DNA from: Methylocystis bryophila
GTDB lineage: Bacteria > Pseudomonadota > Alphaproteobacteria > Rhizobiales > Beijerinckiaceae
DNA: 64,000 nt
Assembly (NCBI RefSeq): GCF_027925445.1
Contig: NZ_AP027149.1
Coordinates: 2,046,001 to 2,110,000, forward strand
Reading direction: 5' to 3'
Below are positions 25,981 to 33,250 of the stretch, piece by piece. A model generated the notes under the pieces. The model had not been told where the DNA came from, did not search any database, and saw only the letters and a program-made list of their open reading frames with translations. Positions within the stretch are counted from its first letter, which is position 1, and each line of letters starts with the position of its first letter. A program made the position numbers and the translations under genes.

Positions 25981-26643
25981 ATGATCGGCTCCGCTCCTCT
26001 TTGCAAAGTCGCGCCTCGTCTACTGCTCGCACTGGCGCTCGCTTGCGTTTCCTCCCTGTCGACGCAGATCGCGACGGCGCAGGAAAAATCCAAGTCGGAC
26101 GCCAAGTCGAAATCGGACGCGAAATCGAAGTCGGACGCCAAGGCCAAAGGCGACTCCAAATCGAAGGGCGATTCCGCCGACAAGAAATCGGGCAAGGGCG
26201 CTTGCAAACCGCTTTCTGTCGGCAAGTTCGGCGACTGGGAAGTGCTGAACACCTCCTGCAAGGACAAGATCTGCTACACGCTCGCCGCGCCGCAGAAGCG
26301 CCTGCCCGAGGGAAAGCTCAAGGACGCGAAAGCGAATATCTTCGTCTCCACCCGCCCAAGCGAGGGCGTCCGCAACGAGATCGCCATCAATCTCGGTTAC
26401 GCGACAAAGGACAACGGCGCCGCAACCGCAGACGTCGACGGAAACAGCTTTGATCTGGTCACGATGAAAGAGAGCGCTTGGCTGAAAAATCCGGCCCAAG
26501 AGAAAGAGTTCGTCGAGACGATGAGGCACGGGTCCAAGCTCGTCGTGAAAGCTTCCTCCGCGAAGGGAACCTCCACCACGGATAGCTATTCGCTCAAGGG
26601 CCTCTCCGACGCGCTCACGCGCGTGCAGCAGGAGTGCAAATAG
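25981..26643 (+). CDS. Invasion-associated locus B (IalB) family secreted protein
   Basis: A 220-residue exported protein. A signal peptide (LLLALALACVSSLSTQIATA) is followed by a repetitive Lys/Ser/Asp linker made of KSKSDA-like units (residues about 36-65). The IalB-type domain comes next, from GKFGDWEVLNTSCKDKICYT, with paired cysteines and a C-terminal Cys (VQQECK). IalB proteins are periplasmic or surface proteins common in Rhizobiales, with poorly defined roles outside Bartonella. The start is ATG 25981, preceded by CAGGGG; the frame is open further upstream, but without a signal-peptide fit. It is convergent with trmL, separated by four bases. Confidence 0.82.
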   Translation: MIGSAPLCKVAPRLLLALALACVSSLSTQIATAQEKSKSDAKSKSDAKSKSDAKAKGDSKSKGDSADKKSGKGACKPLSVGKFGDWEVLNTSCKDKICYTLAAPQKRLPEGKLKDAKANIFVSTRPSEGVRNEIAINLGYATKDNGAATADVDGNSFDLVTMKESAWLKNPAQEKEFVETMRHGSKLVVKASSAKGTSTTDSYSLKGLSDALTRVQQECK

Positions 26644-26647
26644 GCGT

Positions 26648-27139
26648 TCACGCTTCTCGCAGCTGACGCAGCGCCTCTCCGATCGCCATCGCCGCGGCGA
26701 TGGCGACGTTCAGCGAGCGCATTCCCGGCCGCATCCCTACCGACGCTGCGACATCCGCCCGGGCGACGACCTCGTCGGGAACGCCCGCCGACTCTCGGCC
26801 GACCATCAGCACGTCGCCATCGCAAAACCGCGCGTCGAGATAGGAGAGAGGCGACTTCGTGGTGAGCAGCACAAGACGGCGCGGCGGCTGTTGCGCGCGG
26901 CGCCAAGCGTCGAAGTCCTCAAAGCAGGCGTGGCGCGAGAGCCTCACATGATCGAGGTAATCCATCCCAGCGCGCCGCAGCGAACGATCGCCCCAGGCAA
27001 AGCCCGCCGGCCCGATAAGCGCCGCCTCGACTCCAAGACAGGCGCACATGCGCAGCAAGGTTCCGGCGTTTTGCGCGATGTCGGGCTGGTAGAGCGCGAG
27101 CGTTAGGCGCGGCTCGGCATGAGGCGTTGTTGATGTCAT
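26648..27139 (-). CDS. trmL: tRNA (cytidine(34)-2'-O)-methyltransferase TrmL
   Basis: A 163-residue SpoU-family (SPOUT, knotted) RNA methyltransferase that 2'-O-methylates position 34 of tRNA-Leu isoacceptors. Motifs are LALYQPDIAQNAGTLLRMCA at the N-terminus, then GMDYLDHVRL, GDVLMVGRESAGVPD, and the knot segment RPGMRSLNVAIAAAMAIGEAL. The start is ATG 27139 (MTSTTPHAEPRL); the frame remains open far upstream, but that part reads as the antisense of petA. It is divergent from petA. Confidence 0.93.
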   Translation of the reverse strand: MTSTTPHAEPRLTLALYQPDIAQNAGTLLRMCACLGVEAALIGPAGFAWGDRSLRRAGMDYLDHVRLSRHACFEDFDAWRRAQQPPRRLVLLTTKSPLSYLDARFCDGDVLMVGRESAGVPDEVVARADVAASVGMRPGMRSLNVAIAAAMAIGEALRQLREA

Positions 27140-27240
27140 CGGCGCGCCGTCTTTTGTCGGCAACACAGCCTGTTGCGCGCGCTCTAGATTGGCTCGCCTG
27201 CGACAAACTGACAAGCCCCTTCCGCCGAAGTGGACAAGAG

Positions 27241-27262
27241 CTGCTTTTGGCGCCAAAAGCAG
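27241..27262. promoter_or_regulatory. 22-bp perfect palindrome upstream of petABC
   Basis: The arm CTGCTTTTGGC is followed directly by its complement GCCAAAAGCAG, a perfect palindrome without spacer. It lies 100 bases upstream of petA and about the same distance from the divergent trmL start. It could be a dimeric regulator site or an RNA hairpin in a petA leader; no T-run follows, so it is not an ordinary terminator. Confidence 0.45.
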
Positions 27263-27340
27263 GATGCGCAGCCCGCCACCGCACCGCAGCGCCGAAAAGC
27301 CAAGATCGCGCGATCCTGTGGCGTGGAAAGGGAGCACGGA

Positions 27341-27859
27341 TTGAGGGACGAGACGATAGCGCGGCCGGGACGCCGGGACATTCTGTTCGTCGCAACGGGC
27401 GCGATGGCTACAGTGGCGGCCGGCGCCGCCGTCTGGCCCTTGATCGCGCAGATGAATCCGGATGCGTCGACGCGCGCCTTGGCGTCGATCGACGTCGATA
27501 TCGCGGCTATCGCTCCAGGCCAGATCGTCACCGTGAAATGGCGCGGCAAGCCCGTGTTCATCCGGCATCGCACGCCGGCGGAAATCGCCGCGGCTGAGGA
27601 GACGCCGCTCGCCAGTCTTCCCGACCCGCAGCCGGATTCCGCGCGCGTCAAGAAGCCCGAGTGGCTCGTCGTGATCGGCGTCTGCACGCATCTCGGTTGC
27701 ATTCCGCTCGGTCACGAAGGCGAGTTCGGCGGCTGGTTCTGTCCTTGCCATGGCTCCACCTACGACGTCTCCGGACGCATTCGCAGCGGGCCCGCGCCCG
27801 CCAATCTCGACGTGCCGGAATATAGCTTTCTCAGCGATACGAAGATCAAGATTGGCTAG
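27341..27859 (+). CDS. petA: Ubiquinol-cytochrome c reductase Rieske iron-sulfur subunit
   Basis: A 172-residue Rieske protein of the cytochrome bc1 complex. It takes electrons from ubiquinol and passes them to cytochrome c1. A twin-arginine-like N-terminus (PGRRDILFVATGAMATVAAG) contains the single membrane helix. The [2Fe-2S] ligands lie in CTHLGC and CPCHGS, with the conserved stretch GHEGEFGGWFCPC between them. The start is uncertain: TTG 27341 has AAAGGGAG close upstream and gives the usual short leader, GTG 27323 is in frame, and an ATG at 27230 would add 37 unlikely residues. It is first in the petABC operon. Confidence 0.93.
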   Translation: MRDETIARPGRRDILFVATGAMATVAAGAAVWPLIAQMNPDASTRALASIDVDIAAIAPGQIVTVKWRGKPVFIRHRTPAEIAAAEETPLASLPDPQPDSARVKKPEWLVVIGVCTHLGCIPLGHEGEFGGWFCPCHGSTYDVSGRIRSGPAPANLDVPEYSFLSDTKIKIG

Positions 27860-27912
27860 CTCGACGCCGTCGCGACGGAGCAGCTTCTGATTCAGGGACC
27901 TGACGCGAACCG

Positions 27913-29160
27913 ATGAGCGGACCTTCAAAATACACGCCACGAAGCGCCCTTGCGCGGTGGATCGAGCGGCGCATGCCGATCCTCAGCTTCATGCATGATT
28001 CCTTCGTCGCCTTTCCTACGCCCAAGAACCTGAACTATCTTTGGACCTTCGGGGCGATCTTGAGCTTCATGCTCGTGGCTCAGATCGTCACCGGCGTCGT
28101 GCTCGCCATGCATTACACGGCGGAGACCACCCTGGCCTTCGATTCCGTCGAACACATCATGCGCAACGTGAACTGGGGGATGATCCTCCGCTATGCGCAT
28201 GCGAACGGCGCGTCCTTGTTCTTCCTGGCGGCATACATCCATATCCTGCGCGGCATGTACTACGGCTCCTACAAGGACCCGCGCGAGCTGCTATGGATCT
28301 TGGGCATCGTCATCTTCGTGCTGATGATGGCCACGGGCTTCCTCGGCTATGTGCTGCCGTGGGGACAGATGTCCTTTTGGGCGGCGACGGTCATCACCAA
28401 TCTGTTCACCGCGATTCCCGTCGTCGGCGAGTCGATCACGGTCTGGCTGCTCGGCGGCTATTCAGTCGACAATCCGACGCTCAATCGCTTCTTCGCCCTC
28501 CACTATTTGCTGCCCTTCGTGATTGCGGCGGTCGTCGTGCTGCACGTCTGGGCGCTGCATGTGACCGGGCAAAACAACCCCGACGGAGTCGAAGTCAAGG
28601 ACATCGAGAAGGAGACCGTGCCCTTCACCCCTTTTGCGACTTTCAAAGACGCCTTCGGCCTCGGGGCGTTCCTCGTCCTTTTCGCTTGGCTGACTTTTTT
28701 CACGCCGAATTATCTCGGCCATCCTGACAATTACATCGAAGCCAACCCAATGGTGACGCCCGCGCACATCGTGCCGGAGTGGTATTTCCTGCCGTTTTAC
28801 GCGGTGTTGCGCGCGATCCCGAGCAAGCTTTTCGGCGTTATCGCGCTCTTCGGCGCCGTGGTCTTGCCGGCGGCGCTGCCGTGGCTCGACACGTCGAAAG
28901 TGAAATCCGGGCGCTATCGGCCGTTGTTTCGCCGGTTCTTCATCGCCTTTCTCGTCGTGTGCATAGGACTGGGCTATCTCGGCTCGCAGCCGCCGGAGGG
29001 CGCGTTCCTGATCGCGTCCCGATTGCTCACCTTCTGCTATTTCGCCTATTTTCTCTTGGTCCTTCCCATCGTTGGAAGGATCGAGAAAGCACAGGAGCCC
29101 GCGTCCATCGAGGCGGCGATCGCTTCCAGGAAGGCGGAGCTTGATGCGACCCATGGCTGA
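27913..29160 (+). CDS. petB: Cytochrome b subunit of the bc1 complex
   Basis: A 415-residue polytopic membrane protein carrying hemes bL and bH and the two quinone sites. The eight-helix core has the four heme-ligand histidines in RYAHANGASLFFLAAYIHIL and in HYLLPFVIAAVVVLHVWALH. It also contains GYVLPWGQMSFWAATVITNL and the Qo-site PEWY motif in VPEWYFLPFYAVLRAIP. A C-terminal extension (KAQEPASIEAAIASRKAELD) is polar. It begins 53 bases after petA and overlaps the start of petC, so the operon is tight. Confidence 0.97.
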   Translation: MSGPSKYTPRSALARWIERRMPILSFMHDSFVAFPTPKNLNYLWTFGAILSFMLVAQIVTGVVLAMHYTAETTLAFDSVEHIMRNVNWGMILRYAHANGASLFFLAAYIHILRGMYYGSYKDPRELLWILGIVIFVLMMATGFLGYVLPWGQMSFWAATVITNLFTAIPVVGESITVWLLGGYSVDNPTLNRFFALHYLLPFVIAAVVVLHVWALHVTGQNNPDGVEVKDIEKETVPFTPFATFKDAFGLGAFLVLFAWLTFFTPNYLGHPDNYIEANPMVTPAHIVPEWYFLPFYAVLRAIPSKLFGVIALFGAVVLPAALPWLDTSKVKSGRYRPLFRRFFIAFLVVCIGLGYLGSQPPEGAFLIASRLLTFCYFAYFLLVLPIVGRIEKAQEPASIEAAIASRKAELDATHG

Positions 29161-30034
29161 ACGTTCCATCTCCCGAAGGAGCGCGTCGTCACGCGTTTCG
29201 CGCATGCTGGCGGTCGCCCTGATCATGCTGGTCTCGCCCTGCCTCGCCAATGCTGCAGAGAGCGCTTCGGAGCATGAGGAGCGACCTCGGCAATTCGATT
29301 GGAGCTTCGCCGGCGTCTCCGGGCGCTATGACAAGGCGCAGCTGCGAAGGGGCTTTAAGGTCTATCGCGAGGTTTGCTCGAGCTGCCATTCCATCCGACT
29401 GCTCGCCTTTCGCAATTTGGCGGAGTCGGGCGGGCCGGAACTGTCGCAGGCTGAGGTCGAAAAGCTCGCTGCGAGCTATAAGATCAAGGATGGTCCGAAC
29501 TCGGCGGGCGACTACTTTGAGAGACCGGGCCGTCCGAGCGACACCTTCCCCGCGCCCTTCGCCAATGAGCAGGCGGCTCGCGCCGCGCTCGGCGGCAGCT
29601 ATCCGCCGGACATGTCGGTGCTTGCCAAGGCGCGCGGCTATTCGCGGGGCTTCCCGACCTTCCTTCTCGATGCTCTGCCGGGGTTCAGCTATCAGGAAGG
29701 CGGAGTCGATTACATCGCTTCGCTGGTCCAGGGCTACCGCGATGCGCCGGCGGGCTTCACGCTCGGCGACGGGCAGTTCTACAACGTCTACATGCCGGGT
29801 CGGCGAATCGGCATGATCCCGCCCCTGACTGACGGAGCGGTGAAATACAACGACGGCGCTCCCGAAAAAGTCGAGCAATACGCAAAAGACGTCTCGGCCT
29901 TCCTGATGTGGTCCGCAGAGCCGCATCTCAACGACCGGAAGAGCATGGGTCTCGCGGTGGTCTCGTTCCTGATCGTGCTCGCGGCGCTGCTGTATTTCGT
30001 CAAGCGGAGCATCTGGGCCTCCGTCGACCACTAA
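29144..30034 (+). CDS. petC: Cytochrome c1 subunit of the bc1 complex
   Basis: A 296-residue membrane-anchored c-type cytochrome, the electron exit of the bc1 complex. A signal peptide (MLAVALIMLVSPCLANA) precedes the c1 domain, with the heme attachment site CSSCH in VYREVCSSCHSIRLLAFRNL. The axial Met is probably in YPPDMSVLAKARG. The C-terminal anchor is GLAVVSFLIVLAALLYFVKR. ATG 29144 overlaps the last 17 bases of petB; ATG 29153 is a close alternative. Heme attachment depends on the Ccm system, of which ccmCDG are in this window. Confidence 0.96.
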   Translation: MRPMAERSISRRSASSRVSRMLAVALIMLVSPCLANAAESASEHEERPRQFDWSFAGVSGRYDKAQLRRGFKVYREVCSSCHSIRLLAFRNLAESGGPELSQAEVEKLAASYKIKDGPNSAGDYFERPGRPSDTFPAPFANEQAARAALGGSYPPDMSVLAKARGYSRGFPTFLLDALPGFSYQEGGVDYIASLVQGYRDAPAGFTLGDGQFYNVYMPGRRIGMIPPLTDGAVKYNDGAPEKVEQYAKDVSAFLMWSAEPHLNDRKSMGLAVVSFLIVLAALLYFVKRSIWASVDH

Positions 30035-30040
30035 TGTGGT

Positions 30041-30095
30041 TCCGCTCGAACGGAATCGTTCGAGCGATAAGGATCACGTCAAATCAAGAAGCTGA
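30041..30095. repeat. Mosaic palindromic repeat, copy 4 (single module)
   Basis: TCCGCTCGAACGGAATCG and TTCGAGCGATAAGGATCACG form an imperfect hairpin just after petC, followed by TCAAATCAAGAAGCT. The same module is found in the longer copies at 42781 and 46698. It may act as the 3' hairpin of the pet operon. Confidence 0.65.
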
Positions 30096-30108
30096 AGCGA
30101 AGTCGTCC

Positions 30109-31641
30109 TTATTTTACCAGTTCGATTGGCGGCAGCGGGAAGGCTTGCGGGTCGGTCTGTGATCGGATCAGCGCCTGGCCCGGCGCATAGGCGCGCAAGA
30201 TCAGATAATAGTCGCCCTTCGGCGCCGGCAGCCAGTTTTGTTCCCGATCAGCCCCTGGATTCTCGTTCTGCAGATAGATTGTGAGCGACCCGTCCGGATT
30301 GCGCTTTAGCTTCTTGTTGTCGCTTCCGAGCGAGTAGCGATTGATCGGATTTGAAACCGTGTAATTGTTCGCCAGGTCGTACAAGGTCAGGGACCAAAAG
30401 CCCGGCTCGATATAGGGCGGCAGCGTCTTGAAGGTCGCTGTGTAGCGGTTTTTGCCGGAAAGCCGATTGCCGTCGCTTCCGGAAAGGCCGCCGATATAGA
30501 TCGCCTCCTTGGGCGTGTTCGCAGTGAGCCCGTTTCGGGCGATGACTGCGCGATTATAGTAGTCGTTCCCGAAGTCGCCCGTCGTCGGCGGCGGCACGAG
30601 CCAGCCATTGCGGAAGCTTCCGCTCGGGAGCAAAGCTATTTCCGCCCCGATCGACTGGGCGACTTTCGTCATCGAATCGACGACGCCGGGCGGCAGCTTG
30701 GCGCGATCCCAGGGCTCGCCAGGGACGATCCCAAGGGGCTTGAACAGCGGCAAAAGCGCGGAGATCTGGTCTTTCGGCGGCGGATTCTCTCTCATCGCTT
30801 CGCCGAGAATTTCCCAAAACTGCAACGGGTCCTTGAATTTCAGCGCGCTGACCGGCAGCTTCGGGTCGGCGAACAGCGGCGCAGCATAATCATAGCGGGG
30901 CGCCGGCGCCGGGGTCCTTCCCAGGGCCTCGGCCAGCCCTTGCGCCTTCACACCCTCGAGCACCGTCTTGGCCGCCGGCAGGTCGTCGCGGTCCAGGACA
31001 TGGACTCGGGGTTGAATCAGGACCCAGCGCGTGGGCGAATCGATCCGCTTTGCGTCTGGCGGGAGCTTGCCCTTCCAATCGGGTCCGACCAGGGCGAATT
31101 TTCCGCCCTTGTAGCCGCTTGCGACGCCGCCCGCGTAAGCAAAAGCGTTGGTCCAAAAATCGACGATCTCCACCATGTAATAACGGCCGTGCGAGTTGGG
31201 GACGCTGAGGATCACCGGCTCGGCGGCAAGATCGAGAAAGCCAAATCCATAAAGCGTGTTGACGTTGGGGGTCACATAGCCCGCTTCCTCAGACAGCTCG
31301 GGCGTCGAGATGTCCTCCATCCTCCAAATTGAATTCACTGCGGCCTTGGGATGGGGTCCCAAGGCGTCATTGTAGCGCAAGCAATACATGGTCACGAGCG
31401 GCGCGCCCCAGGCTGCGGCGGCTCTAGCGATCGCCTCGGAGTAGACGCCGAGCGCCTTGGCTCGTTCTGCGGCCTGTCGAGAAACCGCGTTTGCTGGAGC
31501 GGGCCGGCTCTCGAGATCTGACGCCGCCGCGAGGGCGTTATTCCCCATAAGGGCCAAGAGCAATGTGATCGCTATGCGAGGGTCGCCGATTCCGCGGGCT
31601 CCGCAAAAGCGTGCGCTCGTCTCGCCAGATGTAAGCCGCAT
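30109..31641 (-). CDS. DUF1254/DUF1214 family secreted protein
   Basis: A 510-residue exported protein with a signal peptide ending near ALMGNNALAAASD. The N-terminal DUF1254 part (WGAPLVTMYCLRYNDALGPH, then TPNVNTLYGFGFLDLAAEPV) and the C-terminal DUF1214 part (PYIEPGFWSLTLYDLANNYT, then YLQNENPGADREQNWLPAPK) are both typical of this widespread family. The biochemical function is not established. It is convergent with petC across the copy-4 repeat and shows no operon partner. Confidence 0.9.
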   Translation of the reverse strand: MRLTSGETSARFCGARGIGDPRIAITLLLALMGNNALAAASDLESRPAPANAVSRQAAERAKALGVYSEAIARAAAAWGAPLVTMYCLRYNDALGPHPKAAVNSIWRMEDISTPELSEEAGYVTPNVNTLYGFGFLDLAAEPVILSVPNSHGRYYMVEIVDFWTNAFAYAGGVASGYKGGKFALVGPDWKGKLPPDAKRIDSPTRWVLIQPRVHVLDRDDLPAAKTVLEGVKAQGLAEALGRTPAPAPRYDYAAPLFADPKLPVSALKFKDPLQFWEILGEAMRENPPPKDQISALLPLFKPLGIVPGEPWDRAKLPPGVVDSMTKVAQSIGAEIALLPSGSFRNGWLVPPPTTGDFGNDYYNRAVIARNGLTANTPKEAIYIGGLSGSDGNRLSGKNRYTATFKTLPPYIEPGFWSLTLYDLANNYTVSNPINRYSLGSDNKKLKRNPDGSLTIYLQNENPGADREQNWLPAPKGDYYLILRAYAPGQALIRSQTDPQAFPLPPIELVK

Positions 31642-31798
31642 AGCAATCTCCTTTTACTGTCGGTCTTGCGGCGGAAGGGATCGCTATTCGAGCGGGAAGC
31701 GGCAGAGGAGCCGCTCCTCATATGACGGCTCCGCCGTGGCTTTCCGACTTTTAGCAAAGGCCGGAGCATCCGACGCGCCGCGCACATCGGCGGCGACG

Positions 31799-32293
31799 TC
31801 ACTCTCCATCGTAGATCTTGCCGTCCGGGCCCTTCCAGCTCTTGCCGGCCTCGTAGAAGCGGTATTCCTCGTCGAAGGTCACTTTTTGCCCGGGCGCGAC
31901 ATATTGCTTGCCCTTGGGATCCGAAGCGCGCGGCGCGGTCACGTAATGGGTGCTCGCCGAGCAGCCTTCTGGAGCTTGGCCCGCCGACTCCGGCTTGCAT
32001 TCGAGATTTGCGCCCTCGGGAAACAGCACCGTCGCGTTGAAGAAATATTCGAAGCCCTTCTCGCCTGTCGCATGCATCTCGAGACGCTCGGTCATCGTCG
32101 TCTTGAACTCCAGAATCTGAGCCGGCTTGTCGAACCGCTGCTTCAGCAGGTTTTCGAGAACGGCTTTCGCCGCCTTTTCTCCGACGTCGCAGCCGCCAAA
32201 CAGGCATATCGCCGCAAGAGCGGGCGGCGCGGCAAATGCTCCCACGATCAACGTCGCGGCGAGCGCCTGCGTCTTCAGGGTCCAAGGGCGCAT
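31799..32293 (-). CDS. Hypothetical secreted protein
   Basis: A 164-residue protein with a clear signal peptide (LAATLIVGAFAAPPALAA) and a short mature part starting ICLFGGCDVGEKA. That part has two Cys near the N-terminus and two more in the middle (LECKPES, EGCSAST). The rest is polar, ending EAGKSWKGPDGKIYDGE. I do not recognise a family. The residue before the first Cys is Ile, so it does not fit a lipobox. It lies 157 bases downstream of the DUF1254 gene start region and is on the same strand as it. Confidence 0.65.
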   Translation of the reverse strand: MRPWTLKTQALAATLIVGAFAAPPALAAICLFGGCDVGEKAAKAVLENLLKQRFDKPAQILEFKTTMTERLEMHATGEKGFEYFFNATVLFPEGANLECKPESAGQAPEGCSASTHYVTAPRASDPKGKQYVAPGQKVTFDEEYRFYEAGKSWKGPDGKIYDGE

Positions 32294-32883
32294 GTCGTCT
32301 TCCTCTGTTTACAAAATCGAGCGTCGTCACGCGCCCGTTGGCGGCCACTTCCGCTTGCGATCGTCATTCTATCTCAATGTTGTCGCCGTGCGAAAGCGAG
32401 CCGCGTCGCGACAGGCTTTTTCGATTTCCCGGCTCAAACACGCCGACGCGCGCACTGCCACGCAATGCATTGAATATACGCTAGAAAAACCGCTCTATGT
32501 GCGACTTCGTCTGAGCAATCGCAGCCGGCGTCGCTGTTCGTAACGGCCGTAAAGCGCGCCCTGGCCGCGCGCGGGGCTTACACGATACGAGCTTTCGTTT
32601 CGACGGCGCGACCCATTGCGAAATGTCGCTGTTCCATTGCTGCTCGCGTGCATGAGGCCACGAAGAGAGTCACGAAAAACCCTATTTTCGCCATGTGCCT
32701 GGGCGAAACCAGTCTCGCCTCGTCGAGGCGCCGAAACCGACCCTTAACCATCGAAGGCTAAAACTTGCGACAATTCACTTACCGTTCAGGCGCCGTCGTC
32801 TCAAATGATCTCGGTCACGACACGCCGGGTCTGAACGCAGCGAATGTTGCAAGCAGAGCCGGTTCTGATGGAGCCCGGAATTG
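32294..32883. other. Gene-free region before the carrier-like ORF
   Basis: About 590 bases without a coding frame I would support; the short frames here lack family resemblance and ribosome sites. It presumably holds the promoter of the minus-strand secreted protein and that of the plus-strand carrier-like gene. I saw no repeat copy or RNA gene. Confidence 0.45.
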
Positions 32884-33147
32884 ATGAACCAGACCGTCCG
32901 CCGCCTTCTTGATCGGCAAGGCTGCTTGCACCGCCCCGCGATGACTCTCGCCTCCGACGCCAATCTGTATGACGAAGGACTGACGCCTTTCGCGGCGATC
33001 CGCGTCATGCTCGCGCTCGAGGATCATTATGAGATCGAGTTCCCGGTCTCGATGCTGCGACGCCAGAGCTTTGCCTCGATCGACTCGATCGTCGCTTGTC
33101 TCGAGGCGCTCCCGCTTTCCAAAAGGCTCGCGAGCCGCGCCGCTTAA
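32884..33147 (+). CDS. Acyl-carrier-protein-like protein lacking the phosphopantetheine serine
   Basis: An 87-residue protein that aligns with acyl carrier proteins along NLYDEGLTPFAAIRVMLALE and DHYEIEFPVSMLRRQSFASI. Where carriers have DSL or TSF with the modified Ser, this one has TPF (codons ACG CCT TTC), so it cannot carry the usual 4'-phosphopantetheine arm at that site. It resembles the small stand-alone carriers of the amino acid:[carrier protein] ligase type in Rhizobiales (family impression). ATG 32884, or TTG 32881 just before, follows GGAG. It lies 104 bases ahead of ilvD on the same strand; no ligase gene is near. Confidence 0.65.
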   Translation: MNQTVRRLLDRQGCLHRPAMTLASDANLYDEGLTPFAAIRVMLALEDHYEIEFPVSMLRRQSFASIDSIVACLEALPLSKRLASRAA

Positions 33148-33250
33148 GCGGCTTTCGCATGATCGCGCCGCGGCCGCGCATATTGCGGCGCGCGGCCGCA
33201 TGGGGTAGGTCAAAGCTCTCCCTCGGCCCGGCTGAAAAAGAGAGCTCGCC

